64,000 nucleotides of DNA, from assembly GCA_964385015.1 (NCBI GenBank), contig CAYLLS010000001.1:124001-188000 (forward strand), read 5' to 3'. The DNA comes from CAYLLS01 sp964385015 (GTDB lineage Bacteria; Myxococcota; UBA727; JABDBI01). Below are positions 27,163 to 36,066 of the stretch, piece after piece. Below the pieces are notes generated by a model. It was not told the DNA's origin, made no database searches, and saw only the letters and a program-made list of their open reading frames with translations. Position 1 is the first letter of the stretch. Every line of letters begins with the position of its first letter. The position numbers and the translations under genes were made by a program.

Positions 27163-28716
27163 ATGTATAGTTATAAAAAAATATTAAAGTCATTAACAGC
27201 TGTAAGTTATTTGTATAATAAAAATATCTATAATGATAATATGTCTAAATTAATTTGTATTAGTAATAAAGTTATTATAAAAAATATAATAATGTTAGTT
27301 AAAAAAGAAATATTGCATCGTATTTCAATAAAAAGGAAAACATGTGTTTTTATTATATGTAATATTAGTATTAATAAATTACCAAGTTATATAATTAAAA
27401 AATTTTTAAGTAGATATGACTTGAGAATTAAGATATTTTGCATTAATTATCATTGTAATGTTTATTATGACGTTAACTTGGAAAGATGTATTATTATTAA
27501 TAAATTATTAGATATACAAAAAATAGCAACATGTTTAGTAAAATATAATCCAAAATTCATTATTGATATTATTTCTAATTTATATCATTATAATATATTT
27601 AATCAATTAAACTATAATATTATTGACTTTATTAATAAGTATAAAATTTGTAATAAAGTTAGTATAGTATCAATAAATTTACCATCATCCTTATCTTTTA
27701 ATGTTTATGAAAAAGAATATTCTTCAATTATCTTTTCTGACATAACAATATCATTTGTTGGATTACATTTATTACATGTTTTAGAATTAAATATGATATA
27801 TGTTGGTCAAGTTTTATGTTTTAGAGTTGGAAATGTATTTCATAATGATAAGCAAATAAAAATTTTTAATATTATGCAAGATAATTATATATTAAATGAT
27901 ATATTTAAATCAATTTCTAATTATCAACATAAAGGATCTTTTGGATATTTATCTATTTTAGCAGGTGATATGAATACAATAGGTGCATGCAAATTATCAA
28001 TGTTAGCTGGATTAAAGAGTGGAATAGGTAATATAATATTAGTGGTTAGTAATAATAATGAATATTATAGCTATTATAAATCTGAAATTGTAAAATTTCA
28101 TATTCAAGATTTTTTAAAACATGCTATTAGTAAAAAAATTAATGCTTTTATTTTTGGTCCAGGATTAGGAAAGTCTATATTAAAACAGAAAGATGTTAAA
28201 ATTTTGTTTAGTTTTGCTGCTAATAATAATATTCCAATGATTATTGATGCTGAAGCTTTATTTGTATTGAAATTATTTGGGTTAAATTTTAATAATTGTA
28301 ATATTATTGCTACACCTCATCCAGGTGAGGCTGCAAAATTATTAAATATTAATGTATCTTGTATACTTCATAATAAAATCATGGCTATGCATAATTTAAT
28401 AAACATGAAAATTAATCAAGTATCTAATATTGTATGGTTATTAAAAGGGTCTTGCCCGATAATAGGAATGAAGGGTATGCCATTATTTATTTATGAAGGG
28501 TTGGTATCAAGTTTAAGTATAGCTGGTAGCGGAGATGTATTATCTGGTATGATTGGAGCACTTTTAGCACAATCTTATAGTTTAATGGATAGTTGTTTGT
28601 TAGCTGTCAATACTCATTTATCAATAGGCAAAGTATTAAATAAAAAATATAAAAGGGGACATTTAGCTAGTGATATTGCAAATTGTATTCCTAGTATTTT
28701 ATTTAATAAAAATTAA
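27163..28716 (+). CDS. nnr: Bifunctional NAD(P)HX repair protein with a degenerate epimerase domain
   Basis: The family repairs hydrated NAD(P)H: an N-terminal epimerase and a C-terminal ADP/ATP-dependent dehydratase. The dehydratase is intact: HKGSFGYLSILAGD, a Gly-rich FGPGLGKS near 331, IIDAEAL, ATPHPGEAAKLL, WLLKGS and AGSGDVLSGMIGALLAQ near 456. The N half keeps the length and position but lacks the epimerase GNNGGDG signature; the equivalent place reads CNISINKL near 66-73, and the later VDIPSG segment reads INLPSSL. I infer a decaying or repurposed epimerase. tsaE starts five bases after its stop, a pairing common in bacteria. Confidence 0.92.
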   Translation: MYSYKKILKSLTAVSYLYNKNIYNDNMSKLICISNKVIIKNIIMLVKKEILHRISIKRKTCVFIICNISINKLPSYIIKKFLSRYDLRIKIFCINYHCNVYYDVNLERCIIINKLLDIQKIATCLVKYNPKFIIDIISNLYHYNIFNQLNYNIIDFINKYKICNKVSIVSINLPSSLSFNVYEKEYSSIIFSDITISFVGLHLLHVLELNMIYVGQVLCFRVGNVFHNDKQIKIFNIMQDNYILNDIFKSISNYQHKGSFGYLSILAGDMNTIGACKLSMLAGLKSGIGNIILVVSNNNEYYSYYKSEIVKFHIQDFLKHAISKKINAFIFGPGLGKSILKQKDVKILFSFAANNNIPMIIDAEALFVLKLFGLNFNNCNIIATPHPGEAAKLLNINVSCILHNKIMAMHNLINMKINQVSNIVWLLKGSCPIIGMKGMPLFIYEGLVSSLSIAGSGDVLSGMIGALLAQSYSLMDSCLLAVNTHLSIGKVLNKKYKRGHLASDIANCIPSILFNKN

Positions 28717-28720
28717 TGTT

Positions 28721-29164
28721 ATGTTTTATAATGCATATATATCTCATTGTTCAAAAGAAACACAAATATTAGCAAAAATATTATTACAGCAAATTCGATC
28801 ACCTATGTTATTTGCTTTATATGGTGATTTAGGTTCTGGTAAAACCATATTTGTTAAAGGATTAATTAATTGCTTATATGATAAAAAACATACTGTTAAA
28901 AGTCAAAGTTTTCTTATAGCTAATACCTATAATACATCGCCTATTTTACATCATATAGATTTTTATAGGTTGAATATTAATCATCAATTAGATGCTTTAG
29001 GCATTGATGATTTATTATTTGATATGAATGCATTTATTTGTATAGAGTGGATAGATAAATATTATTTTAAATTTCCTGATAATATAATTTTTATTGAATT
29101 TGTATGTAATATGTCAAGTATTCGTAAAATTCACATTTATTCTATCGATAAGTTAATTATTTAA
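28721..29164 (+). CDS. tsaE: tRNA t6A37 biosynthesis ATPase TsaE
   Basis: Partner of TsaB/TsaD in making threonylcarbamoyladenosine at A37 of ANN-decoding tRNAs. The 147 residues from the ATG at 28721 fit the family. The Walker A is GDLGSGKTIFVKG, and LHHIDFYRL with IEWIDKY are the usual downstream motifs. A longer in-frame reading overlaps nnr by 47 bases with a hydrophobic stretch foreign to TsaE, so I reject it. It is very likely cotranscribed with nnr. Confidence 0.94.
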   Translation: MFYNAYISHCSKETQILAKILLQQIRSPMLFALYGDLGSGKTIFVKGLINCLYDKKHTVKSQSFLIANTYNTSPILHHIDFYRLNINHQLDALGIDDLLFDMNAFICIEWIDKYYFKFPDNIIFIEFVCNMSSIRKIHIYSIDKLII

Positions 29165-29184
29165 TGATTTATAATATAAAGTGA

Positions 29185-29212
29185 TTGACATAATAAAATA
29201 TACTACTATTAT
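29185..29212 (+). promoter_or_regulatory. Promoter of initiator tRNA
   Basis: A perfect TTGACA (29185-29190), a 16-base spacer and TATTAT (29207-29212, 5/6 match) place the start about eight bases before the tRNA. It is the best sigma-70 promoter I see in the window. Confidence 0.6.
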
Positions 29213-29226
29213 TATTATATCTACAT

Positions 29227-29300
29227 TGCGGGGTAGAGCAGCTTGGTAGCTTGTCGGGCTCATAACCCGGAGGTCGGAGGTTCAAATCCTCCTCCCGCAA
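29227..29300 (+). tRNA. Initiator tRNA-fMet (CAT)
   Basis: Cloverleaf with anticodon loop CTCATAA and the three G-C pairs (GGG/CCC) at the base of the anticodon stem that mark initiators. The D region AGCAGCTTGGTAGCTTGT is also initiator-like. Position 1 is T and pairs with A72, rather than the C1-A72 mismatch of E. coli. Discriminator A; no CCA encoded. Confidence 0.95.
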
Positions 29301-29320
29301 TATATAAATATTTGATAGTT

Positions 29321-31978
29321 TTATTCATAATTAAAAGTAAATGAAATTGGAGAATCTCCTGATGGATGATTAGGATGATTAGGTAATCTTGGAGTTAATG
29401 GAATACCACATATAAATTTTAATATGCCAATTGGACTATATAATTGTATTTCTAAGCCAATTGAAGCATACATTTTTAAATAAGTATAAAAATTAATTGG
29501 ATCGTATTGTTGTGTATGTATGTAGTGTGTATTGCCATAATAAAATAGATTTTCTGTCATATCAAATACATTTCCGAAATCTAAAAATATAATTCCATTG
29601 CATTGAATCTTTTTTAAAATATTAAATTTTAATTCTATAGTGCCATTGATTTGTTTATTCCCACCTTCATAAATATATTTTGTAGTATGATTTGCGTTTA
29701 TTTTATGGATTTGTTTTATAATATTAATAGAATGTTTTGCATAGCCTCTTATAGTATTATTTCCACCAATTAAATATTTTTTAAAATTGCAATTTGTTAA
29801 TAAGTTTAAATATTTAATATTTAAAACAAATGTGCTTGTCATATGTTTAATTGGCAATGATAGATGAATTGTTGAAATAAGTTCTAAAAAATTACTATAA
29901 TGTATATTATTAGAATTACTAAAATTTGATGTTGAATAATTTAAATGATATGTTTTATTATTTTTTAAATTTACTAGCATTTTAGATCCTAAAGATGAAG
30001 ATGCTAATTCTGCATGTATATTTATTATTAATGATTTAGTTTTAATATTATTAAATGTTAATATTGTTTTTAAAGAAGTAATATATATATTTTTATTGTT
30101 TAATGTTGTTAATAAATTGTTATTTTGATTATAATGTATAAAATTAATTTTATTTATATTATAGGCAATATTTAATTTTAGTTGATTATGTGTTTGATAG
30201 GAATTATGATTATTAAATAAAAAATTTATTTTATATATAAATTGAATATTGCCTCCTGTTTTATATTTCATATTATTTATCAAGTTTTGTTTTGTATTAT
30301 ATAAAGATATAGATATAAATAATGGATTATTATATAAATTACATATAAAATTATCTTTTATATCTATATTAAATATTTTAATTTTTTTACTCAATGTAAA
30401 TTGTGATGAAATATTGTTGCCTAGTCCAAATATATTTGTTTTACTAATAATGCTTTTTAATAAAATGCCTTGATCTATATGATCTAGAGAAATGTTTAAT
30501 TGTATTTTACCTCGTGTAGGTTTTTCTTTTACATTAATATTTAATGTAATGTTTTTTAAATTTAATGTTGGTGTATGATAAATATTAACATTATGAAAAA
30601 ATTTCATATTCATAATATTATTTTTGCTTTTTATAATATTATATGGTGAATATGTTGTTCCTGGAAATATAGTAATTTCTTTTCTAATGATGTTATCTAA
30701 TGTTATTTTATTTCCATAAATGTTAATTTTTTTTATATATATTTTTGGTCCTTTATTGATATATATTATAATGTTAATTGTTTTATTTGTGTTGTTTAAA
30801 TATATTTTTGGGATTATATTAATGTATGCATATCCTTGGTTTTTAAAATATATAAACATTTTGTTAATCATTTTATTAAAATTAATGTTATTAAAAATTT
30901 TGTGTTTAATATAATGAAATTTAAATAATTTATATTTAATATCATATGTTTGTTTTTGAATATTAGAATTATGATGTAAAAACTTTAAATATTGTAATTT
31001 ATATTGATAGCCTTCTTGTATATTAATAATAATAATAATATTTGTTTTGTCATATGTTAAAATAATTCTTGGTGTATGAATTATAATATTGCAATATCCA
31101 TTTTGTTGATATAGTTGTTGAATGAAGGTTAAATAATTTTCTATGTTGATTTTATTATAAGTGTTATATTTATTAAAACGTGTAAATATTGTGTTAGTTT
31201 GAGTTTGTATGTGTTTTTTTAAAGATGTTGAAGATAAAAAATGATTTCCAATAAATGATATTGTTTTAATGGTTATAGGAGAGTGTTCTTTTATTTTAAT
31301 AATTATATTTATGTATTTATGTTGATTATTATAAGATGTATGTTGGTTTAGTAACGATGTTTTTACTAGTAAAAGTTTATATTTTATATTAATTAAATAA
31401 AATCCATGATGAAAATATTTATGTTTTATGATATTTAGTGCTTTAAAAATATTGTTTTCATTAATATGTTGATTATGTGTTATTTTAGTTAATATTTTAT
31501 ATGTATTATTGTTTATGAAAGAATTTCCATTGATTTTAATTTTATGTAATATAGGGTTAATTATCACATCAAATATTAATATAATACTATGATTATTATA
31601 ATATGATTTTATAACATGTATGTTGTTTACAAGTGGAATTTTATAAATAGTTTTTATATCTTGTTTTATGTGTTGATAATTTATGTATGAATTAGGCTTT
31701 GATTTTAATGTAAAAATTAAGTTATTAGCTATTATATGATTTATTCCTTTGATAGTAATCATATAGATTTTATTATATTTAGGTTTGATAGCAATAGTTG
31801 AACAATATATATTTTTATTAATTGCTCTTTTGAAATTTTGTTTATCTGTAAGTGTTATGTTCTTGTTAATGTAATTAAAAGAAGCATTATTTTTGAATTT
31901 GAATGCAGCATGTATTTCTTTGGTATGTAGAACATTAGTTATAATGAGCATCAAAGTGATAAGGTATAAATATTTCAT
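29321..31978 (-). CDS. bamA: Outer membrane protein assembly factor BamA
   Basis: Inserts beta-barrel proteins into the outer membrane. The 885 residues start with a signal peptide (about 1-25, hydrophobic core then HAAF). POTRA repeats follow (segments such as IKINGNSFINN, ISFIGNHFLSS and IYGNKITLDNIIRKEI), then the barrel with the conserved GGNNTIRGY and, near the end, FLDFGNVF and PIGILKF. It is longer than the usual 750-800 and very Asn/Ile/Lys-rich. The chain ends FTFNYE; BamA normally ends in an aromatic residue. It shows that the cell keeps an outer membrane. The tail is 21 bases from the convergent tRNA-fMet. Confidence 0.93.
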   Translation of the reverse strand: MKYLYLITLMLIITNVLHTKEIHAAFKFKNNASFNYINKNITLTDKQNFKRAINKNIYCSTIAIKPKYNKIYMITIKGINHIIANNLIFTLKSKPNSYINYQHIKQDIKTIYKIPLVNNIHVIKSYYNNHSIILIFDVIINPILHKIKINGNSFINNNTYKILTKITHNQHINENNIFKALNIIKHKYFHHGFYLINIKYKLLLVKTSLLNQHTSYNNQHKYINIIIKIKEHSPITIKTISFIGNHFLSSTSLKKHIQTQTNTIFTRFNKYNTYNKINIENYLTFIQQLYQQNGYCNIIIHTPRIILTYDKTNIIIIINIQEGYQYKLQYLKFLHHNSNIQKQTYDIKYKLFKFHYIKHKIFNNINFNKMINKMFIYFKNQGYAYINIIPKIYLNNTNKTINIIIYINKGPKIYIKKINIYGNKITLDNIIRKEITIFPGTTYSPYNIIKSKNNIMNMKFFHNVNIYHTPTLNLKNITLNINVKEKPTRGKIQLNISLDHIDQGILLKSIISKTNIFGLGNNISSQFTLSKKIKIFNIDIKDNFICNLYNNPLFISISLYNTKQNLINNMKYKTGGNIQFIYKINFLFNNHNSYQTHNQLKLNIAYNINKINFIHYNQNNNLLTTLNNKNIYITSLKTILTFNNIKTKSLIINIHAELASSSLGSKMLVNLKNNKTYHLNYSTSNFSNSNNIHYSNFLELISTIHLSLPIKHMTSTFVLNIKYLNLLTNCNFKKYLIGGNNTIRGYAKHSINIIKQIHKINANHTTKYIYEGGNKQINGTIELKFNILKKIQCNGIIFLDFGNVFDMTENLFYYGNTHYIHTQQYDPINFYTYLKMYASIGLEIQLYSPIGILKFICGIPLTPRLPNHPNHPSGDSPISFTFNYE

Positions 31979-32050
31979 ACATGTTACTTGTTTTTATTAT
32001 AATTATATTTTTAATGTCATGTCATAATTAAATATATAATGTAATTATAT

Positions 32051-33280
32051 TTATATTGGAAAGTTATCTGTTAATTCTTTTATTTGCTGTTTTATGTTTG
32101 CAAGTTTTTTTATATCATTTTTGTGTGTTATAGCATTATCTATACAAGAAGCTATTGTTAATATAGCCGATTTATTCATATTTCTAGTTGTAATTCCAGC
32201 AGTTCCAATTCTTATTCCACTAGTAATATTAGCATTAGTTTTATCAAATGGAATTTTGTTTTTGTTTACTATAATATTAATGTTATTTAATAAAGTTTCA
32301 GTATCTTTACCTGATATGTTTTTATTTTGCAAATCAATAAGAATCAGATGAGTATCAGTGCCATTTGAAATTAATTTGAAGTTTTTATTCATTAATTCAT
32401 TAGCTAATATTTTAGCATTATTTACAACATTATATTGATATGTTTGAAAGTTGTTACTTGATGCTTCTTTAAATGCTATAGCTTTAGCTGCAATAATATG
32501 TTCGAGTGGTCCTCCTTGAATACCAGGGAAAACAGTTCTATCTATTTTTTTTGCATATTTTTCTTTACATAAAATAAGAGCTCCTCTTGGACCTCTAAGT
32601 GTTTTATGAGTAGTTGAGCTTATATAATCTGCAAATGGAACTGGAGATGGATGCATATTTGCTGCTATTAATCCTGATATATGTGACATGTCTACCATTA
32701 ATTTTGCATTAATTTTATTTGCTATTTCTTTCATATATTTGAATTTTATTATTCTTGGATATGCTGATGCTCCTGCAATAATTAATTTAGGTTTATATTG
32801 TATGGCCAGTTCATATATTTGATTGTAATCGATTAAACCAGTTTTTTTCTCTACTCCATATGATATAATGTTATATAATTTTCCTGAAAAATTGACTTTA
32901 GAACCATGAGTTAAATGTCCTCCTTGATCTAGTGCCATTGCTAAGATTGTATCTTGTGGTTGTAAAAAACTCATATAAATAGCTAAGTTAGCAGAGCTAC
33001 CTGAATGTGGTTGTACATTAGCATGTTCAGCAGAAAATAATAGTTTTGCTCTATTAATAGCAATTGTCTCTATTTGATCTACAAAACAACATCCTGCATA
33101 ATATCTTTTATAAGGATAGCCTTCTGCATATTTGTTAGTGAGAATACTTCCTTGAGCTTCCATGATAGCAGATGATGAAAAATTTTCACTAGCAATTAAA
33201 TTAATGGTATAATTTTGTCTTAGTTGTTCTTTTTTTAATAATTCATAAATTTCTAAATCATTATTTTTGATATTTTTCAT
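32051..33280 (-). CDS. glyA: Serine hydroxymethyltransferase
   Basis: PLP enzyme converting serine and THF to glycine and methylene-THF, the main C1 source. The 409 residues include NLIASENFSS, NKYAEGYPYKRYY, VQPHSGSSANLA and the PLP Lys in SSTTHKTLRGPRG near 227, followed by the FPGIQGGPLEH segment. Well conserved and full length. Its ATG overlaps the stop of the upstream zinc-ribbon gene by four bases. Confidence 0.97.
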   Translation of the reverse strand: MKNIKNNDLEIYELLKKEQLRQNYTINLIASENFSSSAIMEAQGSILTNKYAEGYPYKRYYAGCCFVDQIETIAINRAKLLFSAEHANVQPHSGSSANLAIYMSFLQPQDTILAMALDQGGHLTHGSKVNFSGKLYNIISYGVEKKTGLIDYNQIYELAIQYKPKLIIAGASAYPRIIKFKYMKEIANKINAKLMVDMSHISGLIAANMHPSPVPFADYISSTTHKTLRGPRGALILCKEKYAKKIDRTVFPGIQGGPLEHIIAAKAIAFKEASSNNFQTYQYNVVNNAKILANELMNKNFKLISNGTDTHLILIDLQNKNISGKDTETLLNNINIIVNKNKIPFDKTNANITSGIRIGTAGITTRNMNKSAILTIASCIDNAITHKNDIKKLANIKQQIKELTDNFPI

Positions 33281-33996
33281 ATATAACCTTTATGTATATT
33301 TTTAGTGAAAATAAGCAAACTTTGACATGATGTACATTGTGCTATTATGTTGTGATTAATAATTTGATGAAAGATTTTTGATGGAATTATATATTTACAT
33401 AATTGACAGATATTTTGCTTTATTAATGATACACTTAAATGTTGCTTTTTATAATATATTTTTTTACACATTATAGATGTAGCATGTGATAATTGTTTTG
33501 TTATTTTTAATTTATTATTGTCCTTATATTTGATTTTAATATATTTAATTAAATGCATCATTTTTATATATTTGATGTATAACTCATAATATTTTTTATG
33601 ATATAAATTTTTATTTTTTATTAATAGTTTATTAATGATATCTGTTTGTATAATGTTATGTAAAAGCTTATTTTCTAGATTTTCAATGATTTGATATTTT
33701 TTAGTAATTGATAAATTTAGAGCTAATAGTTCTTTGTTATTGGTTATTTTGATAGTTTGATTTTTAATTTTTAATAATTTTTTTTTTTCATATTTAATAT
33801 TGTTTTCTTGTTGTATTATATTTTTTTTTTGCTTTTTATATTGTAATAATTTTTGTTTATATTTTAATGCTTGTATATAATATTCTATTTTTCTTATTTT
33901 AGATAAGTATTGTTTATTGTTTTTATTATATGTATTTTGTTTAATGTTAATGAAGGTTATTTGAATAATGTTTAGTATGTCTTTAGATATGTTCAT
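33277..33996 (-). CDS. C4-type zinc-ribbon coiled-coil protein (CT398-like family)
   Basis: The 239 residues are mostly Lys/Ile/Asn-rich predicted coiled coil (about 20-170) followed by a C-terminal zinc ribbon: CQLCK, then about 22 residues on, CTSCQSL. This layout matches the family typified by chlamydial CT398, proposed in the literature to tie into transcription/secretion complexes. Its function here is unknown. In deltas such genes often lie near dnaG/rpoD, as here. It overlaps glyA by four bases. Confidence 0.8.
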   Translation of the reverse strand: MNISKDILNIIQITFINIKQNTYNKNNKQYLSKIRKIEYYIQALKYKQKLLQYKKQKKNIIQQENNIKYEKKKLLKIKNQTIKITNNKELLALNLSITKKYQIIENLENKLLHNIIQTDIINKLLIKNKNLYHKKYYELYIKYIKMMHLIKYIKIKYKDNNKLKITKQLSHATSIMCKKIYYKKQHLSVSLIKQNICQLCKYIIPSKIFHQIINHNIIAQCTSCQSLLIFTKNIHKGYI

Positions 33997-34032
33997 TATA
34001 TAACTCAGATATCATTATATTTTTTATTATCA

Positions 34033-34104
34033 TGGGCTCGGCCGGATTTGAACCAGCGACCGGTCGGTTATGAGCCGAATGCTCTACCGCTGAGCTACGA
34101 GCCC
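34033..34104 (-). tRNA. tRNA-Met (CAT), elongator or possibly Ile2
   Basis: The minus strand folds with acceptor GGGCTCG/CGAGCCC, D arm GCTCAGCGGTAGAGC, anticodon stem TCGG/CCGA with loop CTCATAA, a GGTTCAAATCC T arm and discriminator A. It lacks the GGG/CCC initiator stem. Elongator Met is most likely, but lysidine-modified tRNA-Ile2 also carries CAT and cannot be excluded by eye. Confidence 0.88.
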
Positions 34105-34169
34105 ATACAATGTATTTAAATTTGCCTAAAAATTTAATAAAGTTCAAGAAGTATTTTGAAAAATATTGT

Positions 34170-35909
34170 TTATTTTTGTATAGATGTAATTTCTAATGAA
34201 GGTTTTGTAAAAGCGAATAATTTTTTCGCTCTGGATGGATGTCGTAATTTTCGTAATGCTTTGGCTTCTATTTGTCTTATTCGTTCACGTGTAACTTCAA
34301 AATCGTGTCCAACTTCTTCTAATGTATGATCAGATTGTTCACCGATACCAAATCGCATTCTAAGTACCTTTTCTTCTCTTGGTGTTAATGTTGCTAATAC
34401 TTTTCTTGTTTGTTCGCTTAAATTCATTGAAATTACAGCTTTAGATGGATTTACAGCTTTTTTATCTTCAATGAAATCTCCTAAGGAAGAATTGCTTTCA
34501 TTTTCATCCCCAATAGGTGTTTCTAATGATATTGGTTCCTTAGCTATTTTTAATACTTTTCTAACTTTTTCTGTAGGTAACTCCATTTTTTTAGCAATTT
34601 CTTCTGGAGTTGGTTCTCTACCTAATGTTTGTATTAAATATCTGTTAATGCGGATAAGTTTATTAATGGTTTCAATCATATGTACCGGAATTCTAATAGT
34701 TCTAGCTTGATCTGCAATTGCTCTAGTGATTGCTTGTCTGATCCACCATGTAGCATAAGTAGAAAATTTATATCCTCTTTTATATTCAAATTTATCTACA
34801 GCTTTCATTAATCCTATATTACCTTCTTGAATTAAATCTAAAAATTGCAAACCTCTATTAGTATATTTTTTTGCTATAGAAACTACTAGTCTTAAATTAG
34901 CTTTAACTAACTTTTCTTTTCCTTGTGTGGCTTTTTTATTTCCTTTTTTGATTTCATTATAAGTTTTTTTTAATTCAGAAATAGTTAATTGAACTTTATT
35001 TTGTATATTATGAGCTCTAAAAACAGCTGCAGCTATAGTATTATACCATTGAGTAAAAGTTTTATAATTAATGTTGTATTTTTTAATAATATGTTGTTCT
35101 GTATATTGTATGTTGTTTACTGATTGAAATTCTTTTAATATGTGATAAATTGGTTTGTTTGTATAATTTTGTATTTTATTTAATTCAAATTCGTCTTTAT
35201 TAATTCTAAATATTAGAACTTTAATAAATTGCACTATTTTATCTATTTGACGTTTATTTATTTTTAAGCATTGTAATTGCTTGATAATATTGGTTTGTAT
35301 ATCAAATATATTTTCTTGATGTTTTATATATAGTGCATATTTTTTTTCATTTTTAGTGAGATTATTATGATGTTGTTGTGTTTGTAATTGATGTTTTAAG
35401 TCAATTAAAGTATCAATAATTTTTAAAGTTCTTTCTGTGATTTTAGTTTCATTAAATTCAATAGTTTGACCATCATTTCCAGATTCATTTTCTTTGATAA
35501 ATTCTTTAACTCTAATTTTGCCTTTTTGTAATTTATTACCTAAAATCAATATTTCGTTTAAGCAAATAGGAGTATTTAATACTGCATTAAGAATTTGAAT
35601 TTCTCCATTTTCAATGTTTTTGGCAATTTCTATTTCTCCTTCTCTAGTTAATAAATGTACAGAACCCATTTTTTTTAAGTATAAACGTACTGGATCGTTA
35701 CTTTTTATATGTAAGTTTTGTTCTTCTATATGATTAATATTATGTTTATTTTTATTTATTTGTTTAGTATTTTCTTCTGTAATAGAAATTTTAGCTTTAT
35801 TTAATAATGTAATAATATTTTTTATAATTGATATTTCTAAAATATCTGATTCTACTGTATTATTAATTTCATTAAATGTAATTTTTTTTATTTTTTTATC
35901 TTTTATCAT
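34170..35909 (-). CDS. rpoD: RNA polymerase primary sigma factor (sigma-70)
   Basis: Directs housekeeping transcription. Over 579 residues: a drifted region 1.1, region 1.2 (NDPVRLYLKKMGSVHLLTREGE, about 71-92), a long non-conserved segment (about 100-300), region 2 (about 335-405, with QEGNIGLMKAVDKFEY and YATWWIRQA), region 3 (EPTPEEIAKKMELP) and region 4 (TPREEKVLRMRFGIGE, VTRERIRQIEAKALRK). The region 1.2 wording and the region 3-4 linker are of the delta/Bdellovibrio kind. This is my main clue to the lineage. It is downstream of dnaG, the classical order. Confidence 0.97.
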   Translation of the reverse strand: MIKDKKIKKITFNEINNTVESDILEISIIKNIITLLNKAKISITEENTKQINKNKHNINHIEEQNLHIKSNDPVRLYLKKMGSVHLLTREGEIEIAKNIENGEIQILNAVLNTPICLNEILILGNKLQKGKIRVKEFIKENESGNDGQTIEFNETKITERTLKIIDTLIDLKHQLQTQQHHNNLTKNEKKYALYIKHQENIFDIQTNIIKQLQCLKINKRQIDKIVQFIKVLIFRINKDEFELNKIQNYTNKPIYHILKEFQSVNNIQYTEQHIIKKYNINYKTFTQWYNTIAAAVFRAHNIQNKVQLTISELKKTYNEIKKGNKKATQGKEKLVKANLRLVVSIAKKYTNRGLQFLDLIQEGNIGLMKAVDKFEYKRGYKFSTYATWWIRQAITRAIADQARTIRIPVHMIETINKLIRINRYLIQTLGREPTPEEIAKKMELPTEKVRKVLKIAKEPISLETPIGDENESNSSLGDFIEDKKAVNPSKAVISMNLSEQTRKVLATLTPREEKVLRMRFGIGEQSDHTLEEVGHDFEVTRERIRQIEAKALRKLRHPSRAKKLFAFTKPSLEITSIQK

Positions 35910-36066
35910 AGCGTTGATTATGTTTGAGTGTGTGTTTGCATATAATTAAAATGTATTATTTAATGATATAATATAATTAAAAATTCATTTTGACAAATAA
36001 ATATGTTATATGTTGTTGATATATTCAATATATATTCATATTGATATATATATTACAAATTGTCAT

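Noticed and set aside
28670..28720. Longer TsaE start overlapping nnr
   Set aside because: The added 17 residues are hydrophobic and unlike the family. The ATG at 28721 directly after nnr fits better.
34033..34104. Second initiator tRNA
   Set aside because: It has a CAT anticodon but lacks the three G-C pairs at the base of the anticodon stem and the initiator D arm. Elongator Met or Ile2 fits.
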